From Termitomyces sp. T153 (taxonomy: Eukaryota; Basidiomycota; Agaricomycetes; Agaricales; Lyophyllaceae): 64,000 nt of DNA. The notes under the pieces are model-generated. The model was not told the DNA's origin and ran no database searches. It was given only the letters and a program-made list of their open reading frames with translations. Below, one piece after another: positions 1-9,761 of the stretch. Position 1 is the stretch's first letter, and every line of letters starts with the position of its first letter. The stretch lies in assembly GCA_018296165.2 (NCBI GenBank), contig JACKQL020000001.1, positions 930,001-994,000 of the forward strand. The letters are read 5' to 3'. The position numbers were made by a program, and so were the translations under genes.

Positions 1-343
1 GCCGTCATCGGCAAGATGAAGGCCTAGACTTGCTGTGATAGTTATTTCCCATCTTCGTCATACTATACACCAGTTTTACACGCTTTCGCTGGATTTGTAT
101 TTGTAATCTGCTTACTATGTGGCGTCTTGCTTTCGACGTTGCGCGATAACAATTTTAATCAATCGAGAATTTTACGCAACCCATATATCATTGAGGAAAA
201 AGTTCATATGCCTGAGGTTGACTCACTCTCACCCCTTTCCAACGGTGTTGTGGGCTTACAAGCAACAGCACGTTGCCGACGCGCCGTGTTGTGGGATATC
301 ATTTGCTTAAGGCCGCATTTCTTCCTATCGCTCAAATTGATCT
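1..343. other. 5' flank of the dipeptidase gene
   Basis: No coding segment with recognisable similarity is seen on either strand. The stretch lies directly upstream of the dipeptidase start codon and presumably contains its promoter and 5' UTR. No convincing TATA box or other element could be picked out. Confidence 0.5.
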
Positions 344-2218
344 ATGCTGTCAGCTCCGACCGAGTCCTCAGGTCTTTTGGCACGCAATAGAGAGAATGCA
401 TTTCCCAATCTTCCAGCTGTAGTCAAGAACCGTCGCATCATATGGGCCATTTTGACTGTCCTCTTTTCCGGAGGTCTCGTATTTTTTGTAGGGTTCCAAC
501 ATCACCTGGCGGAGCTATACCCGCTGTTTGGTTTTCCCGAGGATCCACTGGTTGCTGCACTGGCTATTTTAGACAGGGCTCCCGTAATCGTGAGCAGTCA
601 TTGAATCCTCAGAAAGAGTCGCTGACCTTTCTACAAGGATGGGCACATTGGTGGATAAATTTGCCGCCGAGTCATCTGTTGCAGCTGATTGGTGCTATTT
701 CATTGAAGATCTTGCTATACTTACAAGGGAAAGATTCGCAAATAACGCCTCTGCTATCGATCTCACGTCGCGTATGCCTGGACATGTAGATATTCCTCGG
801 CTGAGGAAAGGTAAAGTTGGAGGGTTTTTCTGGTATTATGAATAGAATATCATTCTTGACCGATCTTAGACTCATGGGTTAATAGGTCAGTCTACATGGG
901 TTGTCCGAGACCAGAGGAGGCGTCCGAAGACTTCTTGACTGCGACCTGGATCGTCCGGTACGCGTTCAATAGTTTTACATAGCATTATAATGCATTAAAC
1001 GTGCTGTTGCATTCAGTGATACCCTGGAACAGATAGACATTGCAAGGTCCCTGATTGACAAATATCCTGGGGTATATAAAATTGCCTCTTTCACCACACA
1101 CTGTCCCTCAAACTTCTATTTCTAGACATTCCAATTCGGTACTAGTTCAACTGATATCAAGACTGCCATCAAGAATGGCAAAATAGCAAGTCTCTTGGGA
1201 GTTGAAGGGTCAGTCGTACATATGATCATCTTCGTTTCTACGTAACTTACTTACACTGTCTTAGCGCCCATCAGATCGGCAACTCGCTCGCTGTTTTACG
1301 CCAATATTACAACCTCGGAATTCGTTACATGACTCTGACGCATACCTGCCATAACGCCTTCGCGGATTCGTGCGGTTACCTCCCAGGTATCATTCCCCTC
1401 CACAACGGGTTGAGGTACGCTTCAGTAGCCTATGCTCTTTTTTCAAGGAACCTACTACCTATGATACAGCAATTTTGGACGTACTCTGATCAGAGAAATG
1501 AACCGACTAGGCATCTTAATTGACCTTTCTCATACCTCGGACGCCACGGCTATTGAAGCTCTCAGAATCTCTAAAGCACCAGTCATCTGGTCTCATTCTT
1601 CTGCTAGGGGTGTCCATGACGTACCACGCAATGTCCCGGATGAGGTACTACGTCTGGTGGGCGCCGGTGAAGGCCAGAGAGATGCAGTTGTAATGGTATG
1701 TATATTGACATTCTAGTGAACTCTGTATAACACCTATTTTGTAACAATCAGGTCAACTTTGCCCCTTTCTTCGTGGCAAACCCAGGTCAAGCTAATGTCC
1801 ATACCGTGGCCGACCACGTCGAGCACATCGCAAAGGTTGCTGGGAAGAAGTAGTACGTTATGGCAGTGCAGTCCTTGGTACTGAAGTCGCTGAAGTCAGA
1901 TATCTTCAGCGTCGGACTTGGTAGTGATTATGATGGGATCAGCGATGTCCCCGACGGCCTTGAGGATGCGTCCAAATACCCAGTATTGGTAGGCTGGTTC
2001 TCTGTATGAGACGACCGTCTGACGTGTTGCCTGTTCAGGTTGCTGAGCTTTACAAGCGTGGTTGGACTAAGTACGAACTCGCTGGGCTAACTGGTGGGAA
2101 TCTCCTTCGTGTTTTTGAAGGTGCAGAGAAAGTCTCCAGGGAACTTCAAGCTGCGGGACAAGAGCCGGCTTATGACCTATATGATAAAAGGAAAGACATC
2201 CCTCATCTGGAGTTTTGA
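344..2218 (+). CDS. membrane dipeptidase, peptidase family M19
   Basis: Zinc dipeptidase of the renal dipeptidase family, which hydrolyses dipeptides at a binuclear metal site. I read 11 exons joined by GT-AG introns: 344-589, 638-650, 709-832, 886-957, 1017-1071, 1126-1208, 1265-1414, 1470-1695, 1752-1849, 1910-1988 and 2039-2218, giving 441 residues. A single membrane segment near residues 32-50 suggests a type II anchored enzyme, with the catalytic domain beginning at APVIDGHID. Metal-site motifs are all present: His/Asp of DGHID (across the exon 2/3 junction), Glu of GVEGAHQ, His of DLSHTSD, His of IWSHSSA and Asp of GSDYDG. Exon 2 is only 13 nt. The ATG at 344 is the first in frame before the membrane segment. 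Family membership is clear; the exact splice sites are my reading of the sequence. Confidence 0.88.
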
Positions 2219-2775
2219 TATGGCTATACCTTGTTGCAATATCTTCCAGTCCCCATAATATAATGTTTGATGAATTCTTTGCATTTCTTGAGGACCAAGA
2301 CAATAAATCAGTTCAACTGCACATGAGGTCAAGCCTCATTAACAACGTTTCTGGGGGATGCCAGCGGATTGACAGGAGTAAGAAGTAAATTATGAATACT
2401 GTTAGCGAGTTTGTTGAATGCTCACAATGGAACTAGAGATATAATTATCCGCCCGGTCCCCTTCGCCTACGGGGCAATCAACTTTGAAAGAATACCCTGG
2501 TAGTTGCTAACATGGAAACAGGATGTTTATACTTTCCAATGAGTCACCATTACCCGACAATGATACATTACATTTTCGAGATAGCGGCAAGTTTGTACAT
2601 CGCATATTTGTGTCCACTCCATCGCTTCTCCTCTAGCATCTGCAATGGTGTTCCGGATGGGTAATCAGATGTTTTTTACACATTCTTTAGATTCAATAAA
2701 ATATAATTCATTCACCAAGTAGAGTTGTACGGAATGAACACTTACAGTTGCATATAAGGTTAAGGGATATCATAT
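2219..2775. other. tail-to-tail intergenic region
   Basis: The 557 bp between the stop codon of the dipeptidase (+) and the stop codon of the Spp2-like gene (-). It must hold both 3' UTRs and polyadenylation sites. It is AT-rich and shows no ORF similarity, RNA gene or repeat that I recognise. Confidence 0.5.
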
Positions 2776-4212
2776 TCAGTCCCGTCGCCGGCGGTTAGAA
2801 TCTCGCGACCGCTCCCTCCGACGCTCCTTGTCATTGTCGTCTCGAAGCCTGCGGTCTTCCCGCTTATATTCACGGTCGCGGTCTCTCTCACGATCGTCGC
2901 GTCTGTAATCACGGTCGCGGTCTCTCTCACGATCGTCGCGTCTGTAATCACGGTCGCGGTCCCTCTCACGACCATCACGCTTGTAGTCGCGTTCTCGCCT
3001 GTCGGACATCTTTGTTCCTTGACCATCCTGGTCGCTGGAACGTTCTCTCGACCAGGAGCCCCTGCGCGATACTGCTGCTGATCCCCCACCGCGTGACTGC
3101 GGTGAGTGAGATCTCCCTCTCCTTCGTTCGAGATCTTGGGGGGCCGATGATGGACGGCCTTCCCTCTCCTTCTTTATAAGAGGTACGTATTTCTTCTCCG
3201 GGCGAGATGCTCCTTTCTTTTTACTGCCATCATCATAGACTTCCTGCTCTTTGGCTCCAATACCAAGCAGTGCAGGCCTCGCTTCCGGTAAGTACGGCTC
3301 CACCATGCCTTTCCCAGGTTTCCTTGTTGCTGCCGTGCCTTCCTTCCAACCCATGCCTCGTAACAGCGCAGCACCAAATTGCGATACAGGGACACGTGCA
3401 TAATCGTCCAACGTAGCAGACTCGGGAAGTTCTTCGACGTCCTGCTTGTAAGCTTCGGCTTCAGATACGGGGGTGGGGATGATGTCAATGATGGGTCCTT
3501 CGTGTGCGGTACCATCTACCCCGGCAAGGATTGCACGCAGAGCAACTTTATCTTCGTCATCCTCTTCTACCTCCATCTTGACATCCTGTTGGGGAGCAAT
3601 AGCTAGTAGCTCCTCTTCCTGTTCAACGGGAGTTGACTCCTTCTTGAGCTGCAATCCTGAAAGGACAGGCCCAGAGTTGATTGTATCTTTTGTACCGAGT
3701 CCGCCAACAGTCCCGTCCTCCCCTGTCTCTGCTTTTGCAGAAGGGGGAACGTATTGAGCTTTAGTTTTGCGTCTCCTTGCCAGATCTCGCCAATCCCTGT
3801 TCTTGAGAGCAGGGATGACAAGAGGAGCAGCCGGTGCTGACTTGTCCTTCTCCAATCTACAATTGAAGTCACGGTGGAAGACTTTTGTGAGTTGAATTGA
3901 CTGAGACGCAGAAGCAATAGAATCTACACACCGCCGAACACCAAATCGATCGAAGCCAGTAACGAGTTCATCCTTCACGTCGTCGTCTTCATCGCTAGAA
4001 TCGGGTTCGTGGGGCGTAAAGCGGGCTCCCCTAGATGAAGGGATGGGGGAAGAGGTTGAACTGCGAACAGCAGGAGATGAAGCGTGTCCGTTAGAGAGAT
4101 GGCGGGGGAGAGAGGGAAGCTTGTAGTGTGGCGCATCTGAGTCTGGGCCAGAAGAGGGTGCCCTTGACACAGGAGTCGGTCGACGAATGGTGAAGGACAC
4201 CTTTTCAGCCAT
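2776..4212 (-). CDS. SPP2: Spp2/GPKOW-like G-patch pre-mRNA splicing factor
   Basis: Spliceosomal G-patch protein; in yeast Spp2 recruits and activates the DEAH helicase Prp2. The N-terminus carries the conserved VSFTIRRP block. A short GFDRFGVRR/RDWRDLARRR region follows, then the Spp2-type G-patch with core GAALLRGMGWKEG and a KPYLPEARP-like extension (here VEPYLPEARPALLGIG). The C-terminal ~100 residues are a low-complexity RD/RE/RS tail typical of splicing factors. The reading frame is open throughout, but 3857-3931 has GT-AG ends, is exactly 75 nt and splits the conserved region, so I read it as a stopless 3n intron (453 residues after splicing). The start is the ATG at 4212-4210; the open frame extends two codons upstream only through a TTG. 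An E-box-like CACGTG sits 35 bp upstream (4247-4252). Confidence 0.85.
   Translation of the reverse strand: MAEKVSFTIRRPTPVSRAPSSGPDSDAPHYKLPSLPRHLSNGHASSPAVRSSTSSPIPSSRGARFTPHEPDSSDEDDDVKDELVTGFDRFGVRRCVDSIASASQSIQLTKVFHRDFNCRLEKDKSAPAAPLVIPALKNRDWRDLARRRKTKAQYVPPSAKAETGEDGTVGGLGTKDTINSGPVLSGLQLKKESTPVEQEEELLAIAPQQDVKMEVEEDDEDKVALRAILAGVDGTAHEGPIIDIIPTPVSEAEAYKQDVEELPESATLDDYARVPVSQFGAALLRGMGWKEGTAATRKPGKGMVEPYLPEARPALLGIGAKEQEVYDDGSKKKGASRPEKKYVPLIKKEREGRPSSAPQDLERRRGRSHSPQSRGGGSAAVSRRGSWSRERSSDQDGQGTKMSDRRERDYKRDGRERDRDRDYRRDDRERDRDRDYRRDDRERDRDREYKREDRRLRDDNDKERRRERSRDSNRRRRD
2870..2986 (-). repeat. 39-bp tandem repeat coding the RD/RE tail
   Basis: Three head-to-tail copies of a 39-bp unit inside the Spp2-like gene, each encoding the 13-residue block DRERDRDRDYRRD or a close variant. 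The first two copies are nearly identical at the DNA level, so the tail has grown by in-frame unit duplication. Copy number may vary between strains. Confidence 0.8.
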
Positions 4213-4500
4213 TGTCAATGTGGTTCAGAGAGAAAGATGGGCCCCACACGTGATCTTCTCTCTCCCTTTGGCCACCACTTATTTAGAGGCTGCTCTCGAC
4301 GATGCCTCATCGCCATGTTTCCCCTCCCTCTCTTCTCGGCGACCCCTGATGTCCTTGAGACTATGGAGTTAGTGCCCCAATCTTAGTCCGCTGACAGAAG
4401 CTGATCTAGTAACAGTGATCGCCAGTCTCTGCAACATATCAATACATTTATGAAGCACGCGTCTTCATCGCCTCTTGCCGCCCTCTCACGAATCCTGTGA

Positions 4501-5480
4501 CAGAACAGATTGATTCGAGATGTTAACAATATCAATGATTTGGCACCGCGTGTCGTCGAGAATGAGCAGTTACCTCTGGTCCATTTTCTGCGTTATGTCG
4601 CTCTTGTATGTGAGATACTGTCCTTGCACGTCAAAGGTATGTAATATGGGACTCTGTCCATGGCGTATGACCTAAGATTTGTTTGCAGGCGATCTACTTT
4701 TTTTCAACAGCAAAAACTCTCAGGGCACATCTCTAGCCATGTTTCTCGGAATAGAGGACACCATCAACGAAGGGTTCTCAGAGCTTGCCGATGCTACTTG
4801 CACACTCCAACAGTACCTCGAGTTCTGGATCAGTGTAGGTTGTTTGTTGTGCTCAAGCGCCCGTTCTTTTGTTTAATTCTCTTCCAAAGACTCCAGGTAA
4901 CTGCTCATACACTACTCTTCAGAGTTCCCTCAACAGTTTGGCTACGTCAATGTTGACGGGAATGACAAATTAGGCAAGTCGATCTAAGGTCCCTGTTTTG
5001 TCGTTCATTAACCTTCGCAGCGGCTCGCACTGAGTCCAGATAACTTGACCCAATTCTGCTACACCGAACCGGAGACGCAGAAATTGATCCATGGCAAATT
5101 CTCCACCCATCACATAGAAGCCTCTTTCTGACTGTGGATGAACGTCGTAGACAATCTACTTTGGCTGACCAGCAAAAATCGACCTCTCCATTCTATTCCC
5201 GTACGTTGAACTTTGTTTCAAACTTGAAAATATAAGCTTGACTTTTACCTCAAGTTTCATCCTTTCTCATGATGACTCAGGCACCTCTGTCTATCGGTCA
5301 GGTGTGACTCCTGAAGGTCTTCAGCTTGTTCCTGGATTCGTGGTGCAAGATCAGAAGTCAGTACCATCCGTTTCGATTATTTCATTAATTCACCGTTGTG
5401 CTAGATGTTGGTGCTTTGCACCCTTCGACCCAATCACACGCAAACGATGCTCGCATGGTCGCCTCTTGAATGTGTTGTAA
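4501..5480 (+). pseudogene. decayed hemerythrin-like (HHE) domain gene
   Basis: Short coding blocks in order resemble the basidiomycete HHE (hemerythrin-like) family: one with LVHFLRYVALVCEILSLH, one with GDLLFFNSKNSQGTSLAMFL near 4690-4850, a short FPQQFGYVNVDG block, and a C-terminal FAPFDPITRKR block where the family has a W-K-F-x-P signature. The blocks lie in different frames separated by possible introns, but I cannot build a continuous gene: stops interrupt the N-terminal block and several expected metal-ligand histidines are not visible. I therefore call a degraded copy. The family assignment rests on pattern memory and is moderate; a poorly spliced but live gene remains possible. Confidence 0.42.
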
Positions 5481-5642
5481 CTTTGCTTCATAGATCGATA
5501 CGTCTTGGGACTGGCTGAATTTATACTTATTATTCCTTTCTGAATGGTAACACAACAACCACAACATATACTGGGCGCCTAGGTAGAGCGGGATATCGAG
5601 GCATTAAAGTATATCCGATATACAATATCTTCCGACGGTTTT

Positions 5643-6358
5643 CTACTCCTTGAGTTCCCAACTCACTCCACAACCACAACCGCTTCCCTTCGCTCTTGGA
5701 TTATCTTCTACTCTGAAACTGCTGCCAATGAGTTCTGTAGCATAATCTAGCGTTGATCCATTGAGTAGCGAGAGAGACACTGCATCAACCACGACATTGG
5801 AAGGTTGTAGAGTTGGATGTATAAAGTGACTATCAAAAACAAGAACTTTAGGGCGATTGGTCATTGACTTGACATGGTGAATTCTTACTAGTCGTCGGGC
5901 GAGCATTCTGTGGCAAGCTCCAATTTGTATTGGTATCCGTGACAGCCTCCAGACTCAACGGCTATTCGAAGAGCAATATCTGAGTTCCCTTGTTGCGCTG
6001 CTATGCTCCGCAATCGCTTTCCAGATATAACTGAGATTTAGTAACAGAGACGTGTTAGTCGAAATGGATTTACCTCAGCAGCACGATCTGTTATGACTAA
6101 TTTGACTTCTTCAGGTGGTGGCAGGTCTACATCTATCTCTTCTCGCTCGAGGTATTCTAGAGACGGCGAGGAAAGCAGCAGCGTGGGTTTTCCCTGTACT
6201 TGAGAAGCTAAAGTGGCTTTCTGAAGATGTGTGACTGAGAAATTTCGCGGTGTATGGTGCCGCGGTCGAAAATGAAGGAGTGGGGGCAAATTCCGTTGAC
6301 ATAGACTTGCTCGTTGTTGAAGTGCGAAGGAAGCCAAGCGAGTAAAAGTAGGGGTCAT
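5643..6358 (-). CDS. ISA2: mitochondrial iron-sulfur assembly protein, Isa2/IscA family
   Basis: A-type iron-sulfur carrier that matures mitochondrial [4Fe-4S] proteins with Isa1 and Iba57. Exon 1 (6358-6074) begins with an Arg-rich, acidic-poor presequence typical of mitochondrial import and ends in LVITDRAAE. An intron (6073-6017) follows. Exon 2 encodes RLRSIAAQQ and the first cysteine motif ESGGCHGYQY. The last exon encodes HPTLQPSNVVVDAVSLSLL, a region with ATELIGSSF, and the paired-cysteine end GSGCGCGVSWELKE. All three conserved cysteines are present. The junction between exon 2 (near 5913) and exon 3 (near 5860) has no GT donor that restores frame; only a GC donor would. It lies 240 bp downstream of the Rho gene 3' end on the same strand. 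Confidence 0.82.
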
Positions 6359-6599
6359 GGTAGTCTTTGGGAATGTCGTCAGCCTTTCGGCAACGCGGCG
6401 ATGTACCTTAAGACAAACAATATGGATATAATACCCGTAACATTCGAAGGCAAAGCTCGAAAGCAAGTACATACTTAGTAATGACTCAAGATGCGGACGT
6501 ATATAAAGTAGGTATATGATAAAAAAGTTGAAGAGTCCGGAGAGATGAGGAGACAATGAAATGCGCAACAACTTGAATGGTGACAGACACAGTCTTGCT

Positions 6600-7638
6600 C
6601 TAACAAACCATGCAGCATCCCCACCGGCCGTTACTTTCTGACTCCTGAGACGTGGCCTTGCCGCTGCTTCTCCGCCTATGATGCTTCGCTTCTGAATGTT
6701 GATTGGCACCATTTGTGGGCACACCATCTCTCATCAGCATGCTAGCTCGGGTAGCAGTCTCGAAAACATCGTCAACGCCTTCAATTTTGAGGGCAGAGCA
6801 CTCCTTATAGGCACGGGCACCGATGGCCTGAGCCACACGTTCACCCTGTTCGCGTGTCACCCAAGGGGTATCGGGAGATATGGTTGCTGGACGAAGGTCG
6901 GCCTTGCACCCAACGAGAATAACCGGTATAGAGGGGCCACATATAGAGCGGACTTCTTCAATCCACTTACAGGAGGTATGATGTAGTAAGCAATAGAGCA
7001 ACAACAAGGGCAAATGTGATTACCTTTGTCGTAACGTTTTCAAGCGAATCAGGCGTATCGAGAGCGAAAGCGATAAGGATTACATGAGATTTAGAATAGG
7101 ACATTGGCCGTAGGCGCTAGAAGCATAGCAAATGATCAGCATGTCCAAGACTAAAAGCAGGGGATAATGGCAGACCTCATACTCTTCTTGTCCACTTTGA
7201 TAGTAACCCGAATATCAGAGAGGCAACGGGTAAAGAAACGTAAGCAACGTACGCAGTATCCCAGAGAGCGAGCTGAACAGGCTTTTCGTCGAGCCTAATT
7301 TCCGCAACGTAATTGTCGAAGACCGCTTCACGCAAAGTTAATAGTTTGGGCCTGTAAAGCATGAGGTCGGCACGCACTAGGTTGCTGCGGTTGAGGCTTG
7401 AGCACGGCTTCGAAGGAAGAGAATGAAGTGACCTACGTATTCCTTAGGAAACTCTCCTAGAGCAAAAGAACACAAAAGTGATGTTTTCCCGCATGCACCT
7501 GTATGGAGACGGTGAGCGAATTACCTGGAAGCATGATTGATCTGTTACGTGCCATCGCCTACGATGACCAATTTTCTCCGTATCTAGTGGACGAGTCAGA
7601 GGGGAAGGGCGAAGGAGGCCCGGGCTTACTGGGTTCAT
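6600..7638 (-). CDS. RHO2: Rho-family small GTPase, Rho2-like
   Basis: GTPase controlling cell polarity and wall synthesis. Exons read on the minus strand: 7638-7630, 7583-7553, 7498-7437, one ending at 7253, 7194-7176, 7116-7024 and 6965-6600. They give MNPIRRKLVIVGDG, then P-loop GACGKTSLL, effector VFDNYVAEIRLDEKPVQLAL, WDTAGQEEYERLRPMSY, the GCKAD (NKxD-like) loop, a SAL (SAK-like) motif in ECSALKIEG, a basic tail, and a C-terminal CMVC CAAX box preceded by a palmitoylatable cysteine. Two oddities: the first coding exon is just 9 nt (ATG AAC CCA), and the intron within the P-loop starts with GC rather than GT (GC-AG). The junction just upstream of VFDNY could not be resolved in frame. Rho2 rather than Rho1/Cdc42 is judged from MNPIRRKL and the VQLAL region. 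Confidence 0.85.
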
Positions 7639-7758
7639 AGGGCGTGCACAGAATTAGGAGGACAAAAGGAAAGAAGAGAGTATATACTTGGAGCCTAAAT
7701 TATGGTACACGTGAAGAAACGTCACAGCCTCTTTGGCTGCAACAAACAAACAGTGATG

Positions 7759-8825
7759 TCATTTCTCTAAGACTGTTGCTAAAAACTTGTCCCATTCCTC
7801 GTTATCCATCGAATAGTTCTCTGCATCTCCAGGGAATGACCCTTCTCTCACTGCCGTCGTGTATTCAGTAATACCAGAATCCCTTGCCGTCTGCAGGTCT
7901 GCAAATCTCCGCACAAATTTAGCCTTGTGACCGTGCCAGGTGCCCATTGCGTCGTCCCACACGAGAACCTTGTGTCCGGTCATTATCAGAGTGCTTCCCA
8001 ACTCCAAATCGTCTGGGAACACTTACCTGACCACTAGTTCCTGGCCCAGCGCCGATTCCTATGGTGGGGATCTTTAGCCGTTGTGTGATATACGACCCTA
8101 GCTCCTTTGGGACAGCCTCAATGACAATCGAAAATGCTCCAGCATCTTCTAAAGCTAAGGCATCGTCGAGCACACGGCGAGCGTTATCTATGCTCCGACC
8201 CTGGACTCTGTAACCTGACAAGGCGACGTGCCGCTGGGGCATTAGCCCGACATGCGCCATGACGGGAATCCCAACACTCGTCAGTTGCCGGACAACCGGC
8301 AATATTTCGCTTCCTCCTTCAAGTTTTACAGCGTCAGCTCGGCCCTCCTGTATTAAACGGACCGCATTTGCGGTGGCAGAGGCGGGCGAGCCGTAATACG
8401 TGCCAAATGGCATGTCAGCCACGAGTAATGGATGAGTTGTGCCCCGAGATACGGCGCGTGCATGGTGGATCATTTCTTGCAAGGTCAGTTCGGTGGTGGA
8501 GTTATACCCGAGGCAGACTTGTGCCAGAGAATCGCCAACTAGGATCATGTCAAGATCCGGGTTTGATGAACAGGCCAAACCAGTTGAGTAGTCGCATGCT
8601 GTCAGCATCGTAATAGGAACTTTGTTCCTTCGTTGATCTTGCAGGGATTGAATTGTGACCTTTTTGCGCCCTGGTTACAATATTAGACATTAATCACGTA
8701 TCGCAACCCAGATTATATGTACCTTCCGATGTTCCTTGGTCTTTACGTGGACGAACACTCATTGATCGACGAGCGAGGATTTGTGGTATATTGTTCCTGA
8801 GAACGCGACGGGCGAGAAGAAACAT
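7759..8825 (-). CDS. panB: 3-methyl-2-oxobutanoate hydroxymethyltransferase (ketopantoate hydroxymethyltransferase)
   Basis: First committed enzyme of pantothenate/CoA synthesis: transfers a hydroxymethyl group from methylene-tetrahydrofolate to 2-oxoisovalerate. Exons 8825-8723, 8670-8027 and 7968-7759 join to 318 residues. The N-terminus MFLLARRVLRNNIPQ is Arg-rich with no acids, consistent with mitochondrial import. The TIM-barrel motifs follow: MLTACDYSTG, MILVGDSLAQ, MPFGTYYG, AVKLEGG, MAHVGLMPQ, the catalytic-glutamate strand IVIEAVP, and PTIGIGAGPGTSGQ. The frame is open upstream to an ATG at 8954, but that would bury the targeting peptide, so I prefer 8825. It ends 120 bp from the Rho start on the same strand. 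Confidence 0.92.
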
Positions 8826-9007
8826 TTCGATACGGATGTAGATGAGAGAGTCGGCTTTTAAGCACGCATCCTTTATGTTTGTAGTAGTGACTAGGATATG
8901 GTTTTTGAGGTTTTCGCGTGCGCCATACGGTATGAAGTTGACAACAATCTCCATGATTCTAGATGCGCCTAGAATCGCCCAAGCTAGAGCTAGACAGCCC
9001 CGTAAAC

Positions 9008-9368
9008 CATTCCATAAATAATGAACTTTTTGAACTTCTTCGATTTTCTAATTCTGCGACGTACTCTTATGTACTCTGCATGCCGTAGCTACAATATATT
9101 AGCTATTTTAGCTACGGGATGCAGAGTACATACAATATATATTAGGTACGGCATGCAGAGTGCAGAAGAGCACGTCACAAAATTAGAATATCGATTTCAG
9201 AATATCGATTTTCTAATTCTGTACTCTGCATGCCGTAGCTACAATATATCAGCTACGGGATGCAGAGTACATACAATATATATTAGGTACGGCATGCAGA
9301 GTGCATAAGAGCACGCATCACAAAATTAGAATATCGAAAAAGTTCGAAAATTCATTATTTATGGAATG
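9008..9368. mobile_element. hairpin MITE with imperfect terminal inverted repeats
   Basis: A 361-bp AT-rich, non-coding element. Its ends (9008-9055 and 9323-9368) are imperfect inverted repeats of about 45 bp beginning CATTCCATAAATAATGAA. The interior contains two direct copies of a ~150-bp palindromic block (near 9069-9205 and 9214-9350), each built from GCATGCCGTAGCTAC and its inverse, so the whole can fold into a long branched hairpin. No transposase is encoded and no clean target-site duplication is evident. It lies between the panB promoter and the helicase remnant. Confidence 0.72.
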
Positions 9369-9439
9369 AATTACGTGGCTGTCCTCGATACTCTCCCGAC
9401 AACACGCGTCAATGACAATCTTCGGCACCTTCCTTAGTT

Positions 9440-9690
9440 GTCGACTACATTCTTAAACCTCACTTCGTTCGATGAGGCGATTAGGTCTTCGAAATTCTGT
9501 CCAATGTTGAAACCCAGACCCAACCTCACTTTGTTTGGTTAGGTCTTTTTATTCTAATTCAATGTTAAGACCCAGACCCAACCTCACTTCATTTGGTTAG
9601 GTCTTTGATATTCTAACTCAGTACTGACATCCAGACCCAACCTCACTTTGTTTGGTTAGGTTGTTGATTGGATTGTACAATTTAATGTTG
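9440..9690. repeat. ~59-bp tandem repeat, about four units
   Basis: Degenerate head-to-tail repeats with the core CCAGACCCAACCTCACTT followed by a GTTTGGTTAGG motif; clear unit starts are near 9511, 9569 and 9628, with a weaker copy upstream. No coding potential. Purpose unknown; it sits at the 3' end of the helicase remnant. Confidence 0.7.
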
Positions 9691-9761
9691 AGGCCTTATA
9701 TTCTCCTCAACATGAACTACAATGTCTAGCTATATACAGTAGATGTTGAAAATAATAAAAG

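Noticed and set aside
4213..4218. Start of the Spp2-like gene two codons further upstream
   Set aside because: The upstream codon is TTG; the first ATG in frame is at 4212-4210 and matches the family N-terminus.
8825..8954. Upstream ATG at 8954 extending panB by 43 residues
   Set aside because: It would place non-targeting sequence ahead of a clear mitochondrial presequence; the downstream ATG at 8825 fits the family better.
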